Assembly (NCBI GenBank): GCA_947303085.1
Contig: CAMYXP010000001.1
Coordinates: 620,001 to 684,000 of the forward strand
Direction: 5' to 3'
Length of the DNA: 64,000 bases
DNA from: an uncultured Bacteroidales bacterium
GTDB lineage: Bacteria > Bacteroidota > Bacteroidia > Bacteroidales > F082
The translations under genes and the position numbers were made by a program. Shown here piece by piece: positions 19,868 through 29,411 of the stretch. The stretch's first letter is position 1. The number at the start of each line of letters is the position of its first letter. The notes beneath the pieces are model-generated. The model saw nothing but the letters and a program-made list of their open reading frames with translations. It was not told where the DNA came from and searched no databases.

Positions 19868-22800
19868 ATGAAAAAGACACCTAATTATTTGTTTGAGACA
19901 AGCTGGGAAGTTTGCAACATGGTGGGCGGCATCTACACCGTCCTTTCGACAAAAGCGGAAGAATTAAAGCAACTACTTGATGATCATTATATTACGATAG
20001 GTCCCGACGTGGTGAAAGAAGCCCACGAGACCTTGTATTTTATTGAAGACCCGTCGCTGTTTGCCGAGTGGCGCGAGAAAGTGGCGTCGCAGCTCGGACT
20101 GAAGGTGCGTGTCGGAAGATGGAAGATTTCGGCTAAGCCAATAGCCATTTTGATTGACTATACTTCGATGTATTCCATTAAGAATGAGATACTTGGACAT
20201 CTTTGGGAGAAGTATCAGCTTGACTCAATCCAAGGTCAGTGGGACTACATCGAGCCTGTGATTTTTGGCTATGCGGCAGGAAAAGTCATCGAGAGCTTCG
20301 TGGAGTGGAACGTAGGCGTGGACGACAAGGTGGTGGCGCAGTTCCACGAGTGGATGACAGGTGCCGGAGTGCTGTATCTGAAGGAGCATTGTCCTTATAT
20401 TTCAACGGTTTTCACTACACACGCCACATATCTCGGACGTGCCATCAGCGGCAACGGACTCCCGCTTTACAGTCAGCTTGAGACCTACAACTGGCAGTCG
20501 ATGGCGAGCCGTTTCAACATCGTCTCACAGCAGTCGATGGAGATGAAATCGGCCCAAAACGCTGACGTTTTCACCACCGTGAGCGAGATTACGGCTCAAG
20601 AATGCGAACAGTTTTTACAGAGAAAACCGGATTTTATCACTATCAACGGCATAAATTCAGATTTTAAGAAGTCGGTTGATAAATGTCGCAACGACCAGAG
20701 AACAAAGAGCAGGGCGAAGATCTTTGAAATTATCGACACCCTTTGCGGGAAAGAGGTTCCGCAGGATTCGATGTTAATTATCAACAGCGGTCGCTATGAG
20801 TTCCATAACAAAGGTATCGACCTGTATATCAAGCTGTTAGCGAAGCTGAATCATGATGAGAGTTTGAAACGCGACATCGTGGCGGTGATAGCGGTTCCAG
20901 GCAACATAGCCGGTCCTTCGAAGGATTTGACATATCGTTTGGATAAAAAAAATGAGATTAACGGTCACACTGAGTTTCCTTGCACGCACTATGTCCATGA
21001 TTATCAATATGATATGATTTTGAACGCTTTGCGCGAAAATGGCTTGCAAAACAACGAAGGCGACCGCGTGAAGGTGATGTTCATACCTGCATATCTGAAT
21101 GGTAACGATGGAATTTTCAACATAAAATACAACGATTTACTCTACGGATTCGACCTTTCGATATTCCCATCTTATTATGAACCATGGGGTTACACTCCGC
21201 TTGAGAGCATCGCTCATGGCATCCCGACAGTGACGATGGATGTGGCTGGTTTTGGAAAATATATCTTGAGTGAAAAGATTGATAATGAGGCAGTTACGGT
21301 TATCCATCGAGATGAGAATAATGGCGATTACGTCATCAATGAGATTGCAAAAGTGGTGACGAAAATGTCGGCTCATTCTGCAAAAGATATGGAGGAAATC
21401 TCAAAGAAAGCTCTTGAGATTGCGTCGAAGTTTGTTTGGAAAGGCCTGATTGTCAATTATTTAGATGTTTATAAACTTGCTATGGACAAAGCGTCGGGGA
21501 GAGAGTCGATGAAGCAGAGCAAACAGTATTCGGAGGTGTTGCGTAACTTCGATTTTAAGAAACAAGACACCCCTACATGGAAGAAGATGCTTGTTGAACC
21601 TAATTATTCGGAGCAGATGAAAAAACTTCAAGAGCTTGCGAACAACGTTTGGTGGTGCTGGAATGTCGATGCTGTTGAACTCTTCGAAAGTATTGATCCT
21701 ATTGCGTTTGAGCGTCTTGAGCAGAACCCGATAGCGTTGATGAAGAGCCTCACGAAGTTCCAAATCGACAGCCTCGAGCAAGACGCTAATTTCATCGAAA
21801 GACTGAATAAAGTTTACGATAAGTTTAAGAAATATATGTCGGAAAAGCCTGCCGACGACAATAAAATAGCTTATTTCTCAATGGAATACGGCTTGCTGAA
21901 GTCGTTGAAGATTTATTCGGGCGGTCTCGGTATACTTGCAGGCGATTACCTCAAACAGGCATCTGATTCAAATGCTAACTTATTGGCTATCGGTCTGTTA
22001 TATCGTTTCGGTTACTTCAACCAAGAGCTTTCGGTGTGGGGCGATCAGCTCTCGCAGTACCTGCCTCAGAAGTTCTCGATGCTCCCGATTGAGCCGGTGC
22101 GCGACGAGGAAGGCAACTGGGTGACGATAAGCATAGCGTTCCCGGGCAGAAGCGTTGTCGCGAAGGCGTGGAAAGTCAATGTGGGAAGGATAAGTTTATA
22201 TTTGCTTGACACTGATACTGAAAAGAACTCGCCGGAGGACAGAGCTATCACCGGACAGCTGTACGGCGGCGACAGCGAGATGCGAATCAAGCAGGAGATG
22301 TTCCTCGGAATTGGTGGCATTAGACTGCTTAACGCATTGAATATCAAGCCAACAATATATCACTGCAACGAAGGTCACGCCGCTTTCTGCGGTCTTGAAC
22401 GACTGAGCAACTACGTCATAAAACATAATCTTGACTTCGACGTTGCGAAAGAGCTTGTCAGAACTTCGACCTTGTTTACCACGCACACGCCTGTTCCGGC
22501 AGGTCACGATGCGTTTGAGGAAAACCTGATGAGAACGTATATGTCGCCATTCCCGAGCAGAATCAACCTTACGTGGGACGAGTTTATGAACCTTGGACGT
22601 ATGCGTCATAACGACCCAAACGAGAAGTTCTCGATGAGCGTGCTGGCTGTGAACCTCAGTCAGGAGGTGAACGGTGTGAGCAAGATTCACGGCAGGGTGA
22701 GCCGCGAGATGTTTCAGCAGATGTGGCCGGGCTATTTCGCCGAGGAAAACCACATCGGTTACGTCACCAACGGCGTGCATCTCCCGACATGGGCCGACCG

Positions 22801-24103
22801 CAACTGGCAACGCCTGTATAATAAGGTACTTGGCGAGGATTATCTTGCAAATCAGTCGGATCCGACAGTTTGGGAGAAGATTCAGAACGTGCCTGACAGC
22901 GACTTCTGGAAGATTCGTAAAGAATTGAAACACAATCTGATAGAGTTTATAAAAGTCAAGATTACCGATGACATGCAACGCCGCTCGGAGAGTCCGAAAC
23001 TGATTCTCGAGACGGTTGAGAAACTCAATGAAAACGCTTTGATTATCGGCTTCGCTCGTCGTTTTGCCACATACAAACGCGCGCATCTGCTGTTCAGAAA
23101 CCTTGAGCGTTTGGCGGAGATCGTCAACGAGCCGAAACGTCCTGTTATCTTCCTGTTTGCAGGCAAGGCGCACCCTAACGACAAGGCAGGTCAGGATTTG
23201 ATTAAGAATATCATTGAGGTTGGAAGAAGAAAAGAATTTATCGGTAAAGTGTTGTTTATCAATAACTACGACATGGAAATCGGTAAGCTTCTGACTTCGA
23301 GTGTCGATATCTGGATGAACACGCCTACACGTCCGCTGGAGGCTTCGGGAACATCGGGTGAGAAGGCGGCGATGAACGGCACGCTCAATTTCTCGGTGCT
23401 CGACGGCTGGTGGGCTGAAGGCTATCGTCCGAAGGCAGGCTGGGCCATAAAAGAGGAGAGAACCTACGACGACCAGCGTTATCAGGATGAGCTCGATGCC
23501 GAGACGATTTACAACACCTTCGAAAACGAGATTATCCCGTTGTATTACAAACGAAACAAGGAAGGCGTTCCGAGCGAGTGGATTCAGTGCATGAAGAACG
23601 ACATGATGCAGATTGCTCCGTTCTACACTATGAAACGCATGCTCGACGACTACTTTAGCCAGTATTACAACAAACTCATCGAGCGCACCAACTGGATGCG
23701 TGCCAACAGATACGCCAAGGCGTTTGAAATCGTCGATTGGAAACGCAACGTGGAGGCTAACTGGGATAAGATTGAGGTGGAATCAATTAAGGTGCCGGAT
23801 CCTGATGTGCGTCCGCTGACGTTCGGCGATGTGTTTATCGCTGAGATAATCTTGAAGACTCCAGGCTTGAAGAAAGGCGATGTTGGTGTTGAGTTGCTCT
23901 TTGCTGATAAGGTTAATAATGTGATAGACAAGCTGTTACGTGTAGAGGCAATGACGTTGGTCGATGCTGGCGAAGGCTGGGCGAGATACTACATCAGCAT
24001 GCCGATAACCTACGCTGGAGTGTTTAACTACACCTTCCGCATCTTCCCGACGAACGCCATGCTGCCGAACCGACAGGATCTGCCGCTCGTCAAATGGATT
24101 TAA
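19868..24103 (+). CDS. Fusion of GT3-type glycogen synthase (N-term) and GT35 alpha-glucan phosphorylase (C-term)
   Basis: N-term FETSWEVCNMVGGIYTVLSTKA, FTTHATYLGRAISGNG, FPSYYEPWGYTPLESIAHGIPTVTMD. C-term AYFSMEYGL...YSGGLGILAGDYLK, HCNEGHAAF, TNGVHLPTWA, TPTRPLEASGTSGEKAAMNG. Confidence 0.95.
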   Translation: MKKTPNYLFETSWEVCNMVGGIYTVLSTKAEELKQLLDDHYITIGPDVVKEAHETLYFIEDPSLFAEWREKVASQLGLKVRVGRWKISAKPIAILIDYTSMYSIKNEILGHLWEKYQLDSIQGQWDYIEPVIFGYAAGKVIESFVEWNVGVDDKVVAQFHEWMTGAGVLYLKEHCPYISTVFTTHATYLGRAISGNGLPLYSQLETYNWQSMASRFNIVSQQSMEMKSAQNADVFTTVSEITAQECEQFLQRKPDFITINGINSDFKKSVDKCRNDQRTKSRAKIFEIIDTLCGKEVPQDSMLIINSGRYEFHNKGIDLYIKLLAKLNHDESLKRDIVAVIAVPGNIAGPSKDLTYRLDKKNEINGHTEFPCTHYVHDYQYDMILNALRENGLQNNEGDRVKVMFIPAYLNGNDGIFNIKYNDLLYGFDLSIFPSYYEPWGYTPLESIAHGIPTVTMDVAGFGKYILSEKIDNEAVTVIHRDENNGDYVINEIAKVVTKMSAHSAKDMEEISKKALEIASKFVWKGLIVNYLDVYKLAMDKASGRESMKQSKQYSEVLRNFDFKKQDTPTWKKMLVEPNYSEQMKKLQELANNVWWCWNVDAVELFESIDPIAFERLEQNPIALMKSLTKFQIDSLEQDANFIERLNKVYDKFKKYMSEKPADDNKIAYFSMEYGLLKSLKIYSGGLGILAGDYLKQASDSNANLLAIGLLYRFGYFNQELSVWGDQLSQYLPQKFSMLPIEPVRDEEGNWVTISIAFPGRSVVAKAWKVNVGRISLYLLDTDTEKNSPEDRAITGQLYGGDSEMRIKQEMFLGIGGIRLLNALNIKPTIYHCNEGHAAFCGLERLSNYVIKHNLDFDVAKELVRTSTLFTTHTPVPAGHDAFEENLMRTYMSPFPSRINLTWDEFMNLGRMRHNDPNEKFSMSVLAVNLSQEVNGVSKIHGRVSREMFQQMWPGYFAEENHIGYVTNGVHLPTWADRNWQRLYNKVLGEDYLANQSDPTVWEKIQNVPDSDFWKIRKELKHNLIEFIKVKITDDMQRRSESPKLILETVEKLNENALIIGFARRFATYKRAHLLFRNLERLAEIVNEPKRPVIFLFAGKAHPNDKAGQDLIKNIIEVGRRKEFIGKVLFINNYDMEIGKLLTSSVDIWMNTPTRPLEASGTSGEKAAMNGTLNFSVLDGWWAEGYRPKAGWAIKEERTYDDQRYQDELDAETIYNTFENEIIPLYYKRNKEGVPSEWIQCMKNDMMQIAPFYTMKRMLDDYFSQYYNKLIERTNWMRANRYAKAFEIVDWKRNVEANWDKIEVESIKVPDPDVRPLTFGDVFIAEIILKTPGLKKGDVGVELLFADKVNNVIDKLLRVEAMTLVDAGEGWARYYISMPITYAGVFNYTFRIFPTNAMLPNRQDLPLVKWI

Positions 24104-24112
24104 ACGCTCTCT

Positions 24113-24151
24113 CGTCATTTCGAGCGAAACGAAGTGGAGTCGAGAAATCTC
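24113..24151. repeat. Dispersed repeat, TCATTTCGAGCGAA...GAGAAATCTC family
   Basis: cgtcatttcgagcgaaacgaagtggagtcgagaaatctc; related copies at 38706 and 52709 (inverted). Confidence 0.85.
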
Positions 24152-24165
24152 ATAATAGTAAGGAA

Positions 24166-24729
24166 ATGAAAAAGATAGTGTATATTCATGGTTTTGGAGG
24201 CTCGCCGTTCACTCAAACAGTGGGCTTCCTGAACCTTTACTACCCTGATTATGAATGGTGTGCGCTTGAGGTGGACCACCATGCTGGTGCTTCTATCAAG
24301 AAAATCAACGATTTCGCTAAGGAAAATGATGTCTTTGCCATGATTGGCACATCGCTGGGAGGCTTCTACATCCTCTGCAGCGACTTCAACGGTCCCAAGC
24401 TGGTGATAAACCCAGTCATCGAGCCTATGAAGTCGTTGAAAAAGAGTGTGGGCACTGTTCAGTATCATGCTCGCCGGAGCGATGGCGCAACGTCGTTCAA
24501 GTTTACGATGGCCGATTTGTTTGAGTTCAAGAAATTCAAATTCACTGTAAATGAGAATGTTACGTGTCATCATTGTGAGCACGACGAGCTTTTAGGCGAC
24601 GACATCAAACGCGATTACGAGAAAATCTTCAAAAATCGTAAGATGTGCCCTAAGAAGACGTTGCCATCTCACATCATCAGCGAGAGCTACGTGAAGCATG
24701 AAATCGGGGAGTGGCTCGTGACTATCTAA
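24166..24729 (+). CDS. YqiA/YcfP-type alpha/beta-hydrolase-fold esterase
   Basis: Start moved to ATG 24166; KIVYIHGFGGSPFTQT, MIGTSLGGFYILCSDFNGPKLVINPVIEP. Confidence 0.8.
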   Translation: MKKIVYIHGFGGSPFTQTVGFLNLYYPDYEWCALEVDHHAGASIKKINDFAKENDVFAMIGTSLGGFYILCSDFNGPKLVINPVIEPMKSLKKSVGTVQYHARRSDGATSFKFTMADLFEFKKFKFTVNENVTCHHCEHDELLGDDIKRDYEKIFKNRKMCPKKTLPSHIISESYVKHEIGEWLVTI

Positions 24730-25288
24730 ACACTTCCATCGCAATAGCGGCGCAGGCTTCGGCATCTGCTAAGGCGTTGTGATGTTTGTTCTTTTTGTCG
24801 AAATCGTAGCCGCAGGCTGAGGCTACAGTTTGAAGCTTGTGGTTTTCGATGTCGGGGAAGACGATTTCGGAGGCGCGTTTCGTGTCGTAAATCTTGAAAC
24901 GTTTGCGTCCCATTTTGTAATGCTCAAACAAAGAGTTCAGGCAGCGTTTCTCGAACTCGTAGCCATGTGCCACGAATGGTAACCCCTTGATTTTCTTTTC
25001 AATCTGGTTCCAAATTTGTGGAAATATCGGTGCGTTATCGGTGTCTTTTTTCTTGAGTCCGTGAATCTTTGTGGTGTAAAAATCGTAGTAGTTGGGTACA
25101 GGCTTCACCAGACTGTAAAACTCCTCTACAATCTCGCGGCCGCGCACGATAACGACTCCCATGCTGCAAACGCTGGTGGTTTCACCATTTGCGGCTTCAA
25201 AATCGATGGCGACGAAGTCGGGGAGGTCGGGAAGAACGTTGTCAGCCTTTGATTTCGCAGTAGTAGATGTCGATTCCATCGTCTTCAA
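24722..25288 (-). CDS. 3'-5' exonuclease, DnaQ/epsilon-like
   Basis: FVAIDFEAANGETTSVCSMGVV, IHGLKKKDTDNAP, FVAHGYEFEKR, HHNALADAEACAAIA. Confidence 0.9.
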   Translation of the reverse strand: MKTMESTSTTAKSKADNVLPDLPDFVAIDFEAANGETTSVCSMGVVIVRGREIVEEFYSLVKPVPNYYDFYTTKIHGLKKKDTDNAPIFPQIWNQIEKKIKGLPFVAHGYEFEKRCLNSLFEHYKMGRKRFKIYDTKRASEIVFPDIENHKLQTVASACGYDFDKKNKHHNALADAEACAAIAMEVFR

Positions 25289-25553
25289 ACATTGCTTCGC
25301 TCAGACAATACTGGCCAGGACGGTCGTCCTCCTGGAACAGATAAACCGATGCCTTATGGAAGGTCAATGGTTTCTGGTCGGCCGAGAGTTTCTGCACCAT
25401 CTCGTACGAAATGCCTTCAATCTTGCAGAGCTTCATCATCGCCGCGAGGTCGAGGTCGACGTTCAAAAACATGTCTTTTTTTCCTTCTTTCCAAGCAATG
25501 CTGATGATGCCGGTGGTAAAGAGCTCGAAATCTTTTATTTCAACTTTTTTCAT
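25242..25553 (-). CDS. Hypothetical protein, overlaps the exonuclease start
   Basis: 103-aa ORF between exonuclease and MATE genes, same strand, tight spacing. Confidence 0.6.
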   Translation of the reverse strand: MKKVEIKDFELFTTGIISIAWKEGKKDMFLNVDLDLAAMMKLCKIEGISYEMVQKLSADQKPLTFHKASVYLFQEDDRPGQYCLSEAMFEDDGIDIYYCEIKG

Positions 25554-26878
25554 ATATTTAGCTTTTCCCAGTTTGCAAATTTAATGTAAATTATTGATAC
25601 TAAAGCTATTAAGCCTCCGTAGATGTATTCACATGTCCATACCCATTCCACTTTGGTGGTGATATTTGTCAGCATCCAGATGTAGGCGATGTAAAGCAGA
25701 AGTATGCCGAATTCGAGCCACAAAGCCGCATTGGTTTTTCCTGTTCCTGACACCGATTCAAACGCTACGGCGCCAACCGCTTGGAAGATGATGGCTCCGC
25801 AAATCACGAAGATGGAAGGGATGGCGGCGCTGGCAAGTTCCATGTCGTCGGTGTAGATGCCCATGACAGTGGTAGGGAAGAAGATGCACACCAAAATCAA
25901 TGGGATGCAGCATAAGATGCAGTTAATCACTATCTTAAAAACGGTACTCATGACCTCGTCGGCGTGTCCGGCTCCAATGATACGGCTCGTAAGGGTGTTG
26001 GATGTCGCCAAAAAGCCGAAGACCGGGATAAACAGAATCATGTAGACGCTGCGTGCGATTGACGAGATGCCGATGGCCTGCTCGCCCATTTTCTCAATCA
26101 TGATGAAGAAAATGAACCATGCGCTGAACGAGAACAGCTTCTGGAACATAGTCGGGGTGGCTATCTTGAAGATGTTGATAATCAAATCTTTATTTATCCC
26201 GTGAGGCTTGAAAAGCTCGTATTCGCGCTTGCCTAAAGTGATGTAGGTGTAGACGAAGAAGAAGGTCGTCGCGGTGATTTCAGCTATCAGCGAAGCCAAG
26301 GCGGCGCCGGCGATTCCCATCTCTGGCAGACCCCAGTGGCCGAAAATCAGGCAGTAGTCGAGGATGATGTTGACCGTCGCCATGATAACCGTCGAATAGG
26401 TGATGACTTTCGTGTTTGAAAGTCCGGTGTAGAGCGAGCGGAACAGATAGTTGAAACACACGAAGACGATGCCGAACTGACGCACGTTGATGTATTCCAT
26501 CGCGCCGGCGTAGATGCTGTCGGAGGCGATGATGAAGTCGAGGAGCGGGGCTGAGAACAGCTTCATTATCGTAAACAAAAACAGTCCGAAAATGAGAATG
26601 GATGCCGCTCCGTGCTGGAAAATGCTGCCTATTCTATTGTATTCGTGTTCGCCGAACCGTCGCGCGATAATGATTTGAATACCAATGGCTAAGCCCATCG
26701 CCATGGTGGTGAACACGAAATAATACATGCCCGCCATCATCGAAGCGCCCAGGGCAATAACTCCGAGATGCCCCAGAAACGCCGTGTCGGTGAAGGTGAT
26801 GAGCGTCTGCGCGAGTCCGCCAATCATAATCGGAACCGCGATGCGCCAAATTTCCTTTGTCGAAATGTGTGTTTTCAT
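25550..26878 (-). CDS. MATE family efflux transporter
   Basis: Start moved to ATG 26878; IAVPIMIGGLAQTLITFTDTAFLGHLG and multiple transmembrane segments. Confidence 0.93.
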   Translation of the reverse strand: MKTHISTKEIWRIAVPIMIGGLAQTLITFTDTAFLGHLGVIALGASMMAGMYYFVFTTMAMGLAIGIQIIIARRFGEHEYNRIGSIFQHGAASILIFGLFLFTIMKLFSAPLLDFIIASDSIYAGAMEYINVRQFGIVFVCFNYLFRSLYTGLSNTKVITYSTVIMATVNIILDYCLIFGHWGLPEMGIAGAALASLIAEITATTFFFVYTYITLGKREYELFKPHGINKDLIINIFKIATPTMFQKLFSFSAWFIFFIMIEKMGEQAIGISSIARSVYMILFIPVFGFLATSNTLTSRIIGAGHADEVMSTVFKIVINCILCCIPLILVCIFFPTTVMGIYTDDMELASAAIPSIFVICGAIIFQAVGAVAFESVSGTGKTNAALWLEFGILLLYIAYIWMLTNITTKVEWVWTCEYIYGGLIALVSIIYIKFANWEKLNI

Positions 26879-26888
26879 AATATCGATG

Positions 26889-26896
26889 CAAAAATA
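26889..26896 (-). promoter_or_regulatory. -7 box TATTTTTG (minus strand) upstream of the MATE gene
   Basis: CAAAAATA on plus strand about 10 nt upstream of start. Confidence 0.45.
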
Positions 26897-26930
26897 CAAA
26901 ATTTTATGATGCAAATTGCGTTAAAATTAT

Positions 26931-26938
26931 TATATTTG
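26931..26938 (+). promoter_or_regulatory. -7 box TATATTTG upstream of the HEAT-repeat gene
   Basis: TAnnTTTG match. Confidence 0.45.
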
Positions 26939-27016
26939 TAATCTGAAAAATCTTGTCGATAAGATGAGATTTTGATTTGTAAGGTATTGAAAATTAAAGA
27001 TTTAATAATTGTTTTT

Positions 27017-28579
27017 ATGAAATTATTGAAAAATTTTATCGTTGTTTTGATGGTGATGGCATTGGTGCCGTCGACAGTTTTTGCTCAAAATTCAAAGAAA
27101 AAAAGATGCGATAGCGAAGATTGCGTTTTTGAAATAATGAAAAAGCTGAATTCCGAAGATCAATTGGTGGTGGCTGATGCTAAGAAATCCCTCGATAGCC
27201 TTGCTGATTATGCACAATTTACGGGCGACAGCAATTCATGTGATGCTTTGAGAAATTCAATAATTCCTTTCATAATGAAGTTCCCTGACAGTGAAAATAA
27301 TGAGTTTCTGTTTTCACTTCTGCCCAAGGTTTGCAACAGCGATGATGCTATTGAAATCTTTGAACTCGTTGATAATGAGTCACTTGCGGATGCGGCCATA
27401 AGAACCATTGGCGATATTCAGGGTACCGATGCTATTATTGAAAAATATATTTATAGGAATAAAGAAGACTTGAAATACAAGGCTGCGCTAGCGTATGCCG
27501 TTGGAAAACAAGAGATTACTAGCTTGGAAAACGAGCTGATTTCATGGTTGAAAGATGCTGACGACCCGACAAAAATTGAGGTTTACAATGCACTTTTAAT
27601 AATAAGAACCAACGGAAAGACAACTAAAATAGTTGAAAAAGGCGCGAAAAAGCTATACAAAAGCAAGATTCCTGAAAATAAGATTGCCGGAATGCGGCTG
27701 ATAGCGGCTATGGATGGTGAAAAATGTATGTCGAAGCTTTATAAAGCATTGAATGACAATAACAAAAAGGTTCGTGTCGCAGCTTTGGACCTCATGAAAC
27801 CATATACCAATGATAAGGTTTGTGCAAAAGTGGTGAAGAAATGCAAGAAAAGCATAGCAATTATTGATGTGATAGATTGGCTTGGCGATATCAAAAACGA
27901 CACTCAGATGGAGTTCCTGATTAGCCAGCTTTCGGTTGAAAATCCGAAGGTCGTCGAGGCTACTATACGTGCCATTTTCAAGATCGACAACGCTGACGGC
28001 ATCAATGCGGTGAAGCCGATGTTTGGCAGTGATTATCAAGATGTTATCAAAGAATCAATGATGACTTATGAAGGCGATTACCGCGCTGTTTTGAACGATG
28101 TGATCAGAACCGGAGATGTCAAACAGAAATTAGCGGCATTGCAGATTATTGAAGGTCGTCCGAATGTCGGTTTATTTGTACGTGTAATAGAATTATTATA
28201 TATTGAAAATCAAGCGGTTAGAGATGAGGCGTATAAAGTGCTCAAAGATGTTGTAGTTGTCGCGAATGCTGAGATGTTGAGTGCTCTGCTTGAGAACTGC
28301 GACGAGAAGTATGTTGAACAGGTGCAGCTTGCGATCAGAAATGCGATGAAAACCGCCACCGTTGAGAAAAAAGACTTGTTCGCCTCTACGCTGAAGCATG
28401 TGAAACCTAATATCATGCCTCGTTTCTATAATGTCTTCGCATATTTCGGAACAGAATTGTGCGTTGATAAGCTTATTGACGCATATCAAAACGGCGATTA
28501 TAAATTTGAGGCTAAAGAAGCATTGCTTCTCGTTGAAAATGAGCAATTTGCAGAAAAAATAAAAAAGGTGTTGAAATAA
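27017..28579 (+). CDS. Secreted HEAT-repeat protein
   Basis: Signal peptide MKLLKNFIVVLMVMALVPSTVFAQ; repeating helical units. Confidence 0.7.
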   Translation: MKLLKNFIVVLMVMALVPSTVFAQNSKKKRCDSEDCVFEIMKKLNSEDQLVVADAKKSLDSLADYAQFTGDSNSCDALRNSIIPFIMKFPDSENNEFLFSLLPKVCNSDDAIEIFELVDNESLADAAIRTIGDIQGTDAIIEKYIYRNKEDLKYKAALAYAVGKQEITSLENELISWLKDADDPTKIEVYNALLIIRTNGKTTKIVEKGAKKLYKSKIPENKIAGMRLIAAMDGEKCMSKLYKALNDNNKKVRVAALDLMKPYTNDKVCAKVVKKCKKSIAIIDVIDWLGDIKNDTQMEFLISQLSVENPKVVEATIRAIFKIDNADGINAVKPMFGSDYQDVIKESMMTYEGDYRAVLNDVIRTGDVKQKLAALQIIEGRPNVGLFVRVIELLYIENQAVRDEAYKVLKDVVVVANAEMLSALLENCDEKYVEQVQLAIRNAMKTATVEKKDLFASTLKHVKPNIMPRFYNVFAYFGTELCVDKLIDAYQNGDYKFEAKEALLLVENEQFAEKIKKVLK

Positions 28580-28592
28580 TCATCTGACTGCT

Positions 28593-29411
28593 ATGCGAAA
28601 AGTTAAATTGTTGATAATCATAGCGTTGTTGCTTTTGTCATGCTCGATGCGAGGGCAGACAAATGGCACTATGCTCGATAATATTGACTTTAACGACAAT
28701 AGTTTGATTGGCACCGACACTTTGAAAAACTCACTTTCGAGGTACATCACTTTGGTGGAGAATAACACCCAGATTCAGACCAAACAGGTGTATGCTTTGA
28801 TTTTGGCGACTGACAATATTTTGAGTCGCTGTGTGAGTTCGTATCCAATGTATAGATTTGTGTATCAATATCTTATATATGGATTTTCGGAGATGGGAGC
28901 TAATGCGGTGGTCGATTATATGGTTAGTTTGCCGTATCTCGAGTATCTCAATGCCGATGCAGGTCAGAGAAATGAGATGTTGCGCATCGCGGAAACTTAC
29001 CGTAGAGTGAAGATAGGTTCTAAAGCGCCTGATATTCAATCTGTTACGATAAATGGACAAGACTTTGATTTGTATGATGACGATGCCGATTACACAGTTG
29101 TACTGTTCTGGTCGTATTCTTGTTCGCATTGCAGAGATTTGATAAAGACTTTTCGATATTTTGTGAGGAAATATGACAATGTTACGCTTGTGACTGTCAA
29201 TGTTTCGGGTGATTTGAAGCAAGTGAAGCGACTGTTGAGACGTTCTCGTCTTTCAAAGCAAATCAACATCTGCGATGGCGATGGCTGGGAGTCGAAGATT
29301 GTTGATGATTACGCCATTGAGATGACACCGTCGATAATTTTGCTTGACAAGAAAAAGACTATTATTGCTAAACCATTGAGTATTAAAGAGATAGTAAGCT
29401 ATATTAAATAA
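28593..29411 (+). CDS. Thioredoxin-fold lipoprotein (TlpA-like)
   Basis: GSKAPDIQSVTINGQDFDLYDDDADYTVVLFWSYSCSHCRDLIKTF, with SCSHC active-site-like motif. Confidence 0.8.
   Translation: MRKVKLLIIIALLLLSCSMRGQTNGTMLDNIDFNDNSLIGTDTLKNSLSRYITLVENNTQIQTKQVYALILATDNILSRCVSSYPMYRFVYQYLIYGFSEMGANAVVDYMVSLPYLEYLNADAGQRNEMLRIAETYRRVKIGSKAPDIQSVTINGQDFDLYDDDADYTVVLFWSYSCSHCRDLIKTFRYFVRKYDNVTLVTVNVSGDLKQVKRLLRRSRLSKQINICDGDGWESKIVDDYAIEMTPSIILLDKKKTIIAKPLSIKEIVSYIK

Noticed and set aside
22196-23173. 325-aa minus-strand ORF
   Set aside because: Antisense to the phosphorylase domain, which has clear catalytic motifs on the plus strand.
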